The notes beneath the pieces are model-generated. The model made no database searches, was not told the DNA's origin, and saw nothing but the letters and a program-made list of their open reading frames with translations. Shown in pieces: positions 7,635 to 16,137 of a stretch of DNA of 22,363 bases. The translations under genes were made by a program, and so were the position numbers. Source of the stretch: a virus; IMG/VR virus record IMGVR_UViG_3300021964_012597, positions 1 through 22,363 of that record, one strand, 5' to 3'. The number at the start of each line of letters is the position of its first letter. Position 1 is the stretch's first letter.

Positions 7635-9605
7635 TCATGGCGCATTTTGAGATTCATGATAAAGTATCGCAGCTGGATAAACTTCCAAGCTATGTTTTTC
7701 GCACAAGTCATGTATTTCAGTCTTAACATCTAATTTTTCTATTTTAGATATATCATTTAAGCAAGCTTCCATTGTTGATTGCCATTCATTTTGGTCAGTA
7801 GAAACTACTATAGATTTCGCTAATTCAGAAACCATTTCTTTTTGTTGCTTACTTAATCTCTTTTTATTAAATACTTTTCTCGCAGAAGATAATGACTCTT
7901 TATTAAATTGTTCAATTTCATAAACAATTGATTGAATGCCCTCTCTAGAATGCATATTAGAAGCTTCTTGCGGTACGCCAGTTGTACCTGTTGGCCGACC
8001 AACCTCTGGAGGCGGTCCTGAAGTTTTAGTTTTAACCCCTGGGCCTTCATCTTCTTCTATCATAGGAACACCCCCTACAATTGGATTAAAGTAGCCCTTT
8101 TTACGCTGCTCAACATATTTTTCTTGAGCATCTTCTAATTGAGACGGTTCTGGGTATACTCCAGTTTTAATCGCCTTGATGCCCTCCTCTGGAGGTAATA
8201 TACCAAGCTCAATAAGCCTTGTAACGACTCTCTGAAATTGAACCTCATCTTTTAATTCTATATCCTCAAATTTAGCAATTGGATATTTTCTGAAGCCCAT
8301 ATTTTGACAAACCATTTTGATTTGGGGCTGAAGAAAATCATTTAAAAATGCATTCCTTGCCTCCTTTAATCTTTCCAAAAATATTTGAGCTTTTACTTGG
8401 GTATTTGCAAATTTTTCATTTCCAACAATGATGTTCTGCAAACCCTCCCTAATATCCTCATTAACAATTTGGTATTTTTCTGGCCCTATTACTTTTCTTA
8501 AATCAGGAATTACGAACTCTGCTTTTGTGGTATAATCAGATACTAAAACCCTGCCAACGCTTTCATTTTGAAATAATGACTGCATGGCATTTAAATTACT
8601 TGAGCTAACACCGCCTTTATCTGGATCTGTACCCATTGTGATTAATAAAATCACATTTTGAATAGTTCTACTAATTGCTTGGTCAATTTTTTTAAGCTCT
8701 ATCTTCCAATTAATATCATCAAGAACTGGATACCCAAAAGGTATAGCAAATGGCTCGTAATCCTGCTTTTTATAAAATGAATAAATTAATTTCTTTGGGT
8801 CCAGGGTCATATAAGCGCCATCATTACTCCATTGATTAGATGATATTTTATCTCTAAGTTCTGGCTCTAACGATTTTAAAATTTCTTTATCGTAATCCGT
8901 TTTTGGGAATTTTAACCTCTCCAAATCGTAAGCAGATAAAACTTTTTTATAAATACCCTGATCAAAAGATGAGCTCGATTCAATAGTAATATCATAAGGG
9001 TTAAGCATGATATATTTAACAGGTATTTTACCTGGAGCTAAGGACCCAGATCCATAAACCTGAATCAGTTTATTAAAATCTTCTGCGCTGAATTTGCCAT
9101 CTACTCGATAAAGAAATATATTCCCAGATCGATAGTATTCCCTGAAATATTGATCTTTTAAATTCCAGATTTTAATTTTGTCGAACCATTTATTTATAAA
9201 ATCTTTTGATTTAGAATTGCCGCCCTCAAGGTATACATCTGAATTCGACAGCTCACTCATAATGTCAATAGCGTTCCTAAATATTGGAACATTTGCGTAA
9301 GCTTTTTGACAAAGCTCAATTGTATCTCTGACATTCACGCCCTGAGAGGATGTCTCGTAAGGTAGTAAGCCACTGTCAATATTTGTAAATTTATTTAATT
9401 TCGCTTTGCGATGTATCGAATTACTTCTGCGGGTTGTAGTAGTCGCGGAAGCTTTTGATTCAAATTTATAAAATGATTCACCATCAAACCTTGGTTCCCA
9501 ATTATGCTCTTGTTGACCTAAGTTGCTAACAATTTTTTCTATTGGCTCATCTTTGTTGAATTTTTTCCAGTAATCTGAACGTTTAGTATATTTTCTCTTT
9601 GACAT
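7635..9605 (-). CDS. Portal protein
   Basis: 656 residues from the ATG at 9605 (MSKRKYTKRSDYWKKF). A GTG five codons upstream is in frame but lies inside the promoter-like element, so it is not used. The N-terminal region has the usual portal pattern, PYETSSQGVNVRDTIELC and ANVPIFRNAIDIMSELSN, then a wing/crown-type region with YFREYYRSGNIFLYRVDG. This is followed by a long helical stem and clip (KVIGPEKYQIVNEDIREGLQ, then FLERLKEARNAFLNDFLQPQ). The C-terminal 130 residues are charged and probably face the capsid interior. The length is in the upper range for portals. The protein forms the dodecameric ring through which DNA enters, docking with the terminase encoded just upstream. The assignment is strong from order and pattern. 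Confidence 0.85.
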   Translation of the reverse strand: MSKRKYTKRSDYWKKFNKDEPIEKIVSNLGQQEHNWEPRFDGESFYKFESKASATTTTRRSNSIHRKAKLNKFTNIDSGLLPYETSSQGVNVRDTIELCQKAYANVPIFRNAIDIMSELSNSDVYLEGGNSKSKDFINKWFDKIKIWNLKDQYFREYYRSGNIFLYRVDGKFSAEDFNKLIQVYGSGSLAPGKIPVKYIMLNPYDITIESSSSFDQGIYKKVLSAYDLERLKFPKTDYDKEILKSLEPELRDKISSNQWSNDGAYMTLDPKKLIYSFYKKQDYEPFAIPFGYPVLDDINWKIELKKIDQAISRTIQNVILLITMGTDPDKGGVSSSNLNAMQSLFQNESVGRVLVSDYTTKAEFVIPDLRKVIGPEKYQIVNEDIREGLQNIIVGNEKFANTQVKAQIFLERLKEARNAFLNDFLQPQIKMVCQNMGFRKYPIAKFEDIELKDEVQFQRVVTRLIELGILPPEEGIKAIKTGVYPEPSQLEDAQEKYVEQRKKGYFNPIVGGVPMIEEDEGPGVKTKTSGPPPEVGRPTGTTGVPQEASNMHSREGIQSIVYEIEQFNKESLSSARKVFNKKRLSKQQKEMVSELAKSIVVSTDQNEWQSTMEACLNDISKIEKLDVKTEIHDLCEKHSLEVYPAAILYHESQNAP

Positions 9606-9620
9606 TGTAATATTGTACAC
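9606..9620 (-). promoter_or_regulatory. GTGTAC promoter-like element immediately before the portal start
   Basis: Minus strand GTGTACAATATTACA directly abuts the portal ATG, with GTGTA starting 15 nt before it. TACAAT is itself a fair -10 hexamer. If used as such, transcription would start at or next to the start codon and give a leaderless message. No Shine-Dalgarno is visible. Confidence 0.5.
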
Positions 9621-9622
9621 TT

Positions 9623-9646
9623 TAAAAGTTAAAAAGTTAACTTTTA
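9623..9646. repeat. AT-rich dyad between terminase and portal
   Basis: Inverted repeat TAAAAGTTAA (9623-9632), loop AAAG, TTAACTTTTA (9637-9646). It lies 13 bp past the terminase stop and just upstream of the portal promoter-like element. The stem has only two GC pairs and no good U tract follows, so it may be a weak terminator or an operator. Confidence 0.5.
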
Positions 9647-9658
9647 GACTTTATTTTT

Positions 9659-12600
9659 TTATGTTATGAACATTGGGACAAAAGTATTTTGAACCTTAAT
9701 CGACTCTACGTTCATCATGTCATAATATGATTTTACCATCCATGCTCCAAGTACAAAAGCCGAATAACTATCTTTCCTGGCTTTATCTGGGCCACCTTGT
9801 CTTTTTAGGGATTGAGGCAAATCAAATGTTTGAGTTCCTTGTGGCGAAACCTTGATATTAATCAAAGCGCATTCTGTCTTCGTGAGATTAATCATATCAT
9901 ATTGATGTTCAATGAAATCAATCATTTTAGCGTCCTTACCCTGATTATTTTCAGAGTCCTTATTTCTTAAAAACTTTAATTTGTCAATCGGTATTCTTTT
10001 TGACCTTTGATCGTGGTAATCTTCATTTACTGCCCTAGAGGCGAACCATATTTTCTTTTTATCAAAACATGCTTGTAAATGTTCGTTAGCCCTACTGATC
10101 CATCCGCTGGTAGGCTTTCGAAGCACACAGATTCTTTTTTCACTAAGATTATATTCGTTCTTTGCGGCCCTTAATACTTTTTGATAATTTTCAGTATCAT
10201 CAAGCTCAACATCAATTGTTTTTATTTCGATTTTAGAGGATTTAAATAATTCACTTTCATTAGCTGCGCTAATAAATTGCACGCCACCATTGTAGTCGCC
10301 GCATATCCCAACAACATTAAAATGAGTCAAAATATAATGAAAATAAAAGATATGATCTTTCATCCTTGCTCCAGATAAAGCGTAACTATGCACAAGAGTG
10401 CCTTGTTTTGCATTATCATTAATTTTAAAAACCTGCATAGCGAAATCGTCACTGCTTTCACTTTCTGCCCAAGACGGGTCAAAAGATAAAATATACTTAC
10501 CATCTGGGTCACCACATACTTGTATTGATTGGCCCTCTCCATCTTCAATCGTACATGCAGCCATTTTTGATGTCTTGAAATACCCAGAGCTATCATCTGT
10601 AAATATCGCGCCAAACTCTCTATCAAATTGACTTTGACTCATTGAGGCTTTTGCTTGGTCAATCAAATTTTTATCATACAATTGTTTTGGCGCACAGTCA
10701 TAACTAAACTGCATAACAACCCGATGCGCCTCCACATTTTTTTCGTGGCCATCTCCAAGTATTAAATTATCAAATTTTTCATAAAGTTTATAAAGGTATT
10801 CGAATTTATAAGACGCAGAAGAAAGCATTATTAATTTATTGTTTGGCCATCTATATCTTTCGCTTTCTTGCATTTTACCTTGAGATATCATCTCTGTTTC
10901 AAGATTATAAATGTCTTCTCGTTCAGTAGGATTTTCTACAACAGACAAGAATGGGACAATAACTTCGTTATAAATTCTTTCTGGCATTAGCAACATCTCA
11001 TCAATAATAATCCTATGAAATCTAAAACCACGAAGTTTTTCGCCATCCCCTAGCGGCAATGCATGTATTTGGCTTTCGCCTATCTCCATAGTCCATTGGT
11101 CATTACTTTTACTTTTTCGGGTAATGCACTGGCCAAGCATTTGAGCCTCTGGCTTATTTGCAATATCTTCGATTTTTTTAAAAATCATTTTGGCCTGACG
11201 AAAAGATTTACTAATTATGCCAGTCTGAACACCTTGATTAAGAATAGCGTCCAAAAAAGCAAAGATACCAGTAGTGAATGATTTGGACATACCGCGAGAA
11301 TTATGATGCACGATTCCATTGCCAATATAATTCTCTTCGTTCTCAACGGTAATATCTACAGAAATTGTTTTGCACTCTCGTATCTCCTTAACCTTAGAGA
11401 ACACGACCCGCTCCTGTTGGATTTCGTCAATTAAATCCCGCGTACTTGAGTCAATACCAACCAAGTCCTTAAATCTATTCTGAGAGAAATTTTCACCCCA
11501 TGATCCGCGTACCCCAGTAATACTCTTGAAAGAGCCTTGCTCCTTAAGCATTTTACCCAATCCTGGAACCAAGCTGTTTTGGTAATTTCTTTTTTTAGAT
11601 CTCTGTATGATTGTATTTAAATTATCTTTTTTATGCCTTACGATAAAATCAACTTCATTTTGGAATTTCAGCAATGAATGGTAATCATTACTGATTACCA
11701 AGTCATAATAAGGCGTCCCATTATGCTCTCCGCTTTTCCTTAAGTTAGATTCAATGCCTATATTATTCAATAACATTTTTACCTGCCTCAACATTTCAAG
11801 CGATGTATTCTTTAACCCAACCTTACTAGAAGATTTTAAGTAGGATGCGTACCCATCCGCATCAAACAAACCGCCTATAAGAGCACATAATTCAACTCCT
11901 GAAGCTTGCAAAAGTTCATCTGGAATAATTTTGTTTTTACTTTTTAGTGATTTATCCCAACCAAAACCTTCCAAAAATGACACTAGCTTTCGGTTAAATA
12001 TGGAATATTCATAAAAATTTAAATTCCCACTCTTTTGTCTAGAGTAAGATTTAAAACTGTTTGTTTTAATAAAATTCAAAATAACATCCTGCACCTCTGA
12101 ATTCTCAGAACAGTAATGTATGCCGTTTTTGTCAACATAGCCATCCCCAAGAACATAACCAAGTAGATAAAACAAATAAGGAGATCTTTTGATGCTTGAC
12201 TCTTTTGTGATATCATTGTCGCCCCACACGTTAGTCCCAAGTTTAATAGGTATATGATCTTCTGTTGTAATATCTTTTATATTTTTAAACTCAAACTTTC
12301 CTTTAGTATCATAAACTAAAGTCTTATGACCGATTTTTGCCTTAAATGAGTCTCCAGACTGGGTTGATATAAATAAACCATCTTCTTCCTTATTAACCCA
12401 TTTGTCTGAAACAAGGTTAAGCTTTTTTCTCGATCTGACCTTTTCACCGATCTTAATGTTTTTGATTTTTTTAAACCCAGACTCGGAAAGAACATATTCG
12501 TTTTGATCCAAACACCAAATCCCCAAGAAGTAATCCGACTCCAACATCGACTTAATTGCCATATGTTGAAAAGGGAACAGTTTTACCCCAGACAATAAAT

Positions 12601-12751
12601 CAACCGCAAAAGTGCTATTACCTCTTAAAAATTTATATAAAAGAAGTTTAGCTTCTCTTTCGTCCAGAAAACCTTCTTTATTCAGAATAAGTTCATTAAT
12701 TTTTGACGAGTAGTTTGCTCTCTGGGCTTGATTACCTGTATCCCAGCTCAT
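9659..12751 (-). CDS. terL: Terminase large subunit interrupted by an intein
   Basis: 1030 residues as translated, 625 after removal of a 405-aa intein. The start at 12751 overlaps the cupin stop (ATGA) and has a strong GGAGG site upstream. The extein shows the packaging motor: P-loop SRGMSKS rebuilt at the splice junction (compare SRQLGKT in T4 gp17), Walker B IIIDEM, then LIMLSSASYK as coupling motif. The C-terminal RNase-H-like nuclease has its three acidic positions in ILSFDPSW, GICGDYNGG and KMIDFIEHQ. It pumps DNA through the portal encoded next and cuts concatemers. The P-loop departs from the classic GK(S/T) by having Ser before Lys. It is the last gene of a six-gene overlapping operon. 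Confidence 0.92.
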   Translation of the reverse strand: MSWDTGNQAQRANYSSKINELILNKEGFLDEREAKLLLYKFLRGNSTFAVDLLSGVKLFPFQHMAIKSMLESDYFLGIWCLDQNEYVLSESGFKKIKNIKIGEKVRSRKKLNLVSDKWVNKEEDGLFISTQSGDSFKAKIGHKTLVYDTKGKFEFKNIKDITTEDHIPIKLGTNVWGDNDITKESSIKRSPYLFYLLGYVLGDGYVDKNGIHYCSENSEVQDVILNFIKTNSFKSYSRQKSGNLNFYEYSIFNRKLVSFLEGFGWDKSLKSKNKIIPDELLQASGVELCALIGGLFDADGYASYLKSSSKVGLKNTSLEMLRQVKMLLNNIGIESNLRKSGEHNGTPYYDLVISNDYHSLLKFQNEVDFIVRHKKDNLNTIIQRSKKRNYQNSLVPGLGKMLKEQGSFKSITGVRGSWGENFSQNRFKDLVGIDSSTRDLIDEIQQERVVFSKVKEIRECKTISVDITVENEENYIGNGIVHHNSRGMSKSFTTGIFAFLDAILNQGVQTGIISKSFRQAKMIFKKIEDIANKPEAQMLGQCITRKSKSNDQWTMEIGESQIHALPLGDGEKLRGFRFHRIIIDEMLLMPERIYNEVIVPFLSVVENPTEREDIYNLETEMISQGKMQESERYRWPNNKLIMLSSASYKFEYLYKLYEKFDNLILGDGHEKNVEAHRVVMQFSYDCAPKQLYDKNLIDQAKASMSQSQFDREFGAIFTDDSSGYFKTSKMAACTIEDGEGQSIQVCGDPDGKYILSFDPSWAESESSDDFAMQVFKINDNAKQGTLVHSYALSGARMKDHIFYFHYILTHFNVVGICGDYNGGVQFISAANESELFKSSKIEIKTIDVELDDTENYQKVLRAAKNEYNLSEKRICVLRKPTSGWISRANEHLQACFDKKKIWFASRAVNEDYHDQRSKRIPIDKLKFLRNKDSENNQGKDAKMIDFIEHQYDMINLTKTECALINIKVSPQGTQTFDLPQSLKRQGGPDKARKDSYSAFVLGAWMVKSYYDMMNVESIKVQNTFVPMFIT
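11300..12514 (-). other. Intein with LAGLIDADG homing endonuclease inside TerL
   Basis: 405 residues, from Cys80 of the terminase (CLDQNEYVLSESGFKKIKNI, block A) to the terminal HHN (NYIGNGIVHHN, blocks F/G). The next extein residue is Ser, so the splicing nucleophiles are Cys1, Asn405 and Ser+1, with the usual penultimate His. Two dodecapeptide motifs, LLGYVLGDGYV and LIGGLFDADGY, mark an apparently intact DOD-type homing endonuclease. Block B has a His in AKIGHKTL, but the usual Thr three positions earlier is Lys. Insertion falls exactly in the ATPase P-loop, a typical conserved target of homing elements. TerL should be inactive until splicing. The splice junction was checked codon by codon. 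Confidence 0.93.
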
Positions 12752-13101
12752 TTTTGTGAACCTCCACAATTCTCCCTCTGTATATCAGATTCACTTAACT
12801 CAACCCAATATATCTCATAAGCAACTGTATCTTCAAGAGCCTCAAACATATGATATTCATTTGGTGGAACTGTAGTCATCTGAAGATCAGTGACCATAGT
12901 CTCATCAACTAAATCGTAATCGTTTTTCCAACAAGTTATTTTTAGCTTGCCCTTTTCAACAAAAAAAGCGTTAAATTTATATTGGTGTTTGTGTTTTGAG
13001 CAGAAGCCGCCTTTTTTAGTTTCGATCCTATGTATTTCTACATTATTTTTGCAAAACAAAGATTGTGTTTCGCCCCAAACTTTTCCTTGAATATTGTTCA
13101 T
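12748..13101 (-). CDS. Small cupin-fold protein
   Basis: 117 residues. The sequence GGFCSKHKHQYKFNAFFVEK has the His-x-His spacing of cupin motif 1, and VPPNEYHMFEALED the Pro-x3-His of motif 2, so a metal-binding single cupin barrel is likely. Opening with KVWGETQSLF and following the same pattern, small cupins of this type occur beside terminase genes in other aquatic phages (from memory). No substrate can be inferred. It starts 2 nt after the ERCC4-nuclease stop, with AAGG before the ATG, and overlaps terL by 4 nt, so it is translated with the packaging genes. Confidence 0.72.
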   Translation of the reverse strand: MNNIQGKVWGETQSLFCKNNVEIHRIETKKGGFCSKHKHQYKFNAFFVEKGKLKITCWKNDYDLVDETMVTDLQMTTVPPNEYHMFEALEDTVAYEIYWVELSESDIQRENCGGSQK

Positions 13102-13103
13102 GT

Positions 13104-14027
13104 TTAACCTTTTTCGTGTTTATCTATATAGTATTGTAAATCTACATTCCACAGTTTTTTACCATTAAATAATAATTTTGGAATTAATTTTTCTGAATTT
13201 TGCCTGTTACCCGTAAATATAAACTGGCAATTTTTACTAAATTCATGCTGTATCGCCCGCATATTATGAAAAATATAATTAAGATTTGCCTTGTGCGCCG
13301 AGTATCTGTTATTCTTTTGAATTTTATCAATCGACGATTCTGTTACCACGTAAAGAAAGCTGTCAAATTTTTTAGCTCTTTCCAATTCTGACCTAAATCG
13401 ATGAAGATTATTACTTGATAAAGTTGATTTAAAATCGGTCTCACTTTTCCTATCGACATACGTATAAGAATAATACTCACCAGATGTAGTATAATCTCCG
13501 AAATCTAATTTCATTAATGAGGAATTTTTAAAAGTCAAAGGCTCTTGCTCTCTAGTGTCAATAAATATTGTTAAATCATCAGGCACATGGCTATTGAAAA
13601 ATTTTTGGTTTATAGACTTGTTAAACATTGGCGGAACGCCTACCTGTTTACAAACCTCAGAATAGCTACCAAATATTTTTTGACATAAATCAATACTCGG
13701 CAAATTTAAAGATTGTAACTCCAGATGAAATGGAGCGAATTTCAACTCCTTCTCTTTTACCCTGCTTGAGATTTTTTTTATTATATAAGCTGCAACAGTT
13801 TGCTTGTCCTCTTGCTTGCACCATTCAATAAATTCATTCCTATTGCAAAAATCAGTGTTAAAATAATCTTTTTTGTTCTTGAAAGGGATAGGCGTCCGAT
13901 GCAATAAACTCTGCCTGGGATAATATGTTGTATAATATTCAGCCATTGTAATTCCATGGCTTTTAAAGTGCTTATGTAATCCAGATTCAGATTTGAAAGT
14001 TTGGCCGCATATTTTACACTCGTTCAT
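13104..14027 (-). CDS. C2H2 zinc finger fused to ERCC4/XPF-family nuclease
   Basis: 307 residues. A C2H2-type finger opens the protein: Cys4, Cys7, His20, His24 in ECKICGQTFKSESGLHKHF. Residues about 25-60 continue with the SHGITMAEYYTTYYP type extension seen after such fingers in phage proteins. The C-terminal half is an ERCC4 nuclease: IFIDTRE (Asp157, Arg159, Glu160), LDFGDY (Asp178) and VDRKSETD (Arg193, Lys194, Asp198), followed by LHRFRSELERAKKF. This core cleaves structured DNA such as flaps and branches in known relatives. It overlaps the upstream HTH gene by 4 nt (ATGA). The likely job is resolving branched DNA before or during packaging, which is inference. An alternative is a free-standing homing-type endonuclease. 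Confidence 0.82.
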   Translation of the reverse strand: MNECKICGQTFKSESGLHKHFKSHGITMAEYYTTYYPRQSLLHRTPIPFKNKKDYFNTDFCNRNEFIEWCKQEDKQTVAAYIIKKISSRVKEKELKFAPFHLELQSLNLPSIDLCQKIFGSYSEVCKQVGVPPMFNKSINQKFFNSHVPDDLTIFIDTREQEPLTFKNSSLMKLDFGDYTTSGEYYSYTYVDRKSETDFKSTLSSNNLHRFRSELERAKKFDSFLYVVTESSIDKIQKNNRYSAHKANLNYIFHNMRAIQHEFSKNCQFIFTGNRQNSEKLIPKLLFNGKKLWNVDLQYYIDKHEKG

Positions 14028-15076
14028 AAAATATCATCCCTTCCTATCCCTAAAACCCTTGCTTTCCAAGAAGCCATATTCTCCATTCTTTCAGCCTCTT
14101 CATCTACGGTTTTCTTTTGCATTTCTGCTATCAACACCATTCTCTTACGCTCTTCCTCGTCTTGAAATAACCTAACCAAAGATAATATAGAGGCATTATC
14201 TTTTCTCCGCGAATCAATTCTCTTAGCCCTATCACCATTTAATTTTTGAATTAAAGATTCCATTCTTTTTTCGCACTGATTATATTCTTCGCTTTTTGTT
14301 TTTAATAATTCAGCAAGCCTAACAGTCATATCTTGCTGTTCATCAGCTTCATTAAACATTCGATTTAATTTTTCTATATGACCAGAAATGTTTTTCAGAT
14401 TAATATAATCCACACAAACATTAATATATAAATTGATTTCGTCAGCGGTTAAATCTGGCTTGTCCCATGTAGCTCTAATAAATTCGGCTTCAAATAATTC
14501 TCTATCCCCTTCGTTATTATAACTATTGATTGTTTGCAAGAAACGGGGTGAGGACAAAAAGTTTTTTAAGGTTTCAATACATTTTTTTTCATGAACAGGC
14601 AGCTTATTTAATTCAAGAGATTCGTTTGCAAATTTATTTATCCTATTCAAAGATTCCAATAAGTTTCTTGGCGACTCGTATCTTTTCCCCAGCGCTGACT
14701 CTGAATCATGGACCTGTTCTGGAGCGCGTTTTCTGATATATTCTGCAGCTACCAAGGTCTCTTTACTAAGAGGCGTTATTCTTTTATCTGGGAACATTAA
14801 ACAAGCTACTTCGTATGCAGACATGCCATCTTCGGCAGAGTTTAAAATAAATTCTTTTTGCTCCTTACTTAAGGTTATATTCTTAACTTTTTCGCGCTTA
14901 GTCGTTTTAAACTTAAGCCCTTGCTCTATTAAAAACTCTCGTACAGCGCGGCCTTCTTTGCTTCGACCATCTAAAGCATCATTATTATAAACCAGTTTTG
15001 TTAATTTAATTAAATCTGGAGTTTTATCATAATTGTCTACTATAAGTTTTTTTTGTTCTTCTGATAAATTACTCAT
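14024..15076 (-). CDS. Tandem helix-turn-helix protein, candidate small terminase
   Basis: 350 residues, almost all helical. Two similar repeats of about 50 residues open the protein: LSEEQKKLIVDNYDKTPDLI near residues 4-53 and LSKEQKEFILNSAEDGMSAY near 69-116. Each ends in a (R)SKE or LSKE helix, as in HTH DNA-binding units. The rest is a long charged, coiled-coil-like helix (ERKRMVLIAEMQKKTVDEEA) with a short C-terminal tail. The gene overlaps sigma by 8 nt and the nuclease by 4 nt and precedes terL in the same operon. Small terminases join an HTH to an oligomerising helical core and sit upstream of terL, so this is the best candidate here. No direct homology was tested. Confidence 0.55.
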   Translation of the reverse strand: MSNLSEEQKKLIVDNYDKTPDLIKLTKLVYNNDALDGRSKEGRAVREFLIEQGLKFKTTKREKVKNITLSKEQKEFILNSAEDGMSAYEVACLMFPDKRITPLSKETLVAAEYIRKRAPEQVHDSESALGKRYESPRNLLESLNRINKFANESLELNKLPVHEKKCIETLKNFLSSPRFLQTINSYNNEGDRELFEAEFIRATWDKPDLTADEINLYINVCVDYINLKNISGHIEKLNRMFNEADEQQDMTVRLAELLKTKSEEYNQCEKRMESLIQKLNGDRAKRIDSRRKDNASILSLVRLFQDEEERKRMVLIAEMQKKTVDEEAERMENMASWKARVLGIGRDDIL

Positions 15077-15788
15077 GAATAATGACGTCTTTTTTCTGTA
15101 ATATAGAAATTATTTTTTCTTTAAAAGTTTTTTTAAGGTTTTTAATTTGTTTATAACCTGCTTTACGACCCTTTTCATTTGTTCTGTAGCCCATTTTAGC
15201 AGCAACCTCCTCTTCGTTCTTATTTTCAATAAATAGCATTTGATATATTTTGTAGTTTTTGGGAGATAGGCATTTCTTGAGTTCTGCGTGAACCTTCTCT
15301 AATGACAACTCTAAATCAAATTGCTTCTCGTCCTGAATAAAAGAGTCTGCTGAACAGCCTTCAATTGATATTGCCATCTGAATATCATAAGCGCTTTTTT
15401 TAGTTTTTTCCCATTTTGCATATAAGGGGCATTCGTTGCACTGTAAGCCGCTTTGCGTAAAATCACAAAGCTCATCTGAAAAATTTCCTTCTTGGTTATT
15501 ACTAGATTGGGCAAATGGACAATTCAAGCACGGCCTAGAGTAATTAGAATAATTATTTCTTAGTATGTTCTTAATTTGATTACTAATTACTCTATTTAAC
15601 CAAGGTTCTAATGGTCTACTCTGGTCCCATTGACCCCATTTTTTATATATATGAGCCCTTATAATTTGACAAACATCATCGAAGTCTATCCAGCTGACAG
15701 AGTTTAAAAACCATTTCCCCCTGCGCTTTTGTAACTCATGGTCGATTATGTCTTTTTTGTCTTCATATTTAAATTCTTGTTTATCCAT
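15069..15788 (-). CDS. Phage sigma-70-like factor with Cys-rich insert
   Basis: 239 residues. Residues about 20-85 match sigma region 2: KWFLNSVSWIDFDDVCQIIR, then the WDQSRPLEPWLNRVISNQIK core with the usual Asn/Gln helix. Residues about 172-225 look like a region 4 HTH (LSPKNYKIYQMLFIENKNEE, then EVAAKMGYR). Between them is a Cys cluster, Cys87-x2-Cys90, Cys108, Cys117-x2-Cys120, likely a zinc site; ordinary ECF sigmas lack it. It should bind host core RNA polymerase and redirect it, most likely to late phage promoters. It overlaps the zinc-ribbon gene before it by 8 nt. Placement in the packaging operon recalls late sigma factors such as T4 gp55 in role, though the sequence is not obviously gp55. 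Confidence 0.8.
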   Translation of the reverse strand: MDKQEFKYEDKKDIIDHELQKRRGKWFLNSVSWIDFDDVCQIIRAHIYKKWGQWDQSRPLEPWLNRVISNQIKNILRNNYSNYSRPCLNCPFAQSSNNQEGNFSDELCDFTQSGLQCNECPLYAKWEKTKKSAYDIQMAISIEGCSADSFIQDEKQFDLELSLEKVHAELKKCLSPKNYKIYQMLFIENKNEEEVAAKMGYRTNEKGRKAGYKQIKNLKKTFKEKIISILQKKDVIIHE

Positions 15789-16104
15789 TTTCGCGCGGTT
15801 TTTTATCCTTTAAGTCTCTACGCGCAATACCTTGGGGATTTGACCTTTGGTCAAATAATGACTCGAATTTAAAATAAGATCCTTGATTGTGTTCAATTTC
15901 GCAATCTAATCCTTGAATATCAGGGACGTAATCAACATCTGTTTCGTCCTCCATCAACTTAACACTTTTCTTTCGTGTTGAGGTCAAATTTGATCTAGAG
16001 ATACTTTGATTAGATAGCGGCTCACCACAATTACCACAAAACTTTGGCGGCTTTAGTGAGTAAATATTTTTGTGTCCACATTGAGTGCAGTATTCGCTTT
16101 TCAT
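15781..16104 (-). CDS. Small zinc-ribbon protein, possible sigma partner
   Basis: 107 residues. Cys6, Cys9, Cys23 and Cys26 (YCTQCGHK and FCGNCGEP) make a compact zinc ribbon. A basic linker (TSTRKKSVK) follows, then an acidic patch (MEDETDVDYVPDIQGLDCEI). It is the first gene of the packaging operon and its last 8 nt lie within the start of the sigma gene, so the two products are probably made together. The acidic patch and ribbon would suit a polymerase- or sigma-binding accessory protein, but that is only a guess from position. The upstream 33-bp gap has a weak AGTATAAG stretch and no clear GTGTAT element. Confidence 0.6.
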   Translation of the reverse strand: MKSEYCTQCGHKNIYSLKPPKFCGNCGEPLSNQSISRSNLTSTRKKSVKLMEDETDVDYVPDIQGLDCEIEHNQGSYFKFESLFDQRSNPQGIARRDLKDKKPRENG

Positions 16105-16137
16105 ACAAACTTATACTAAACAAGAAAACTTTAAAAT

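Noticed and set aside
9606-9620. GTG at 9620 as portal start and GTG at 19323 as phoH start
   Set aside because: Both GTGs are the first bases of the GTGTAT/GTGTAC element shared by genes whose frames do not allow such starts; the downstream ATGs fit better.
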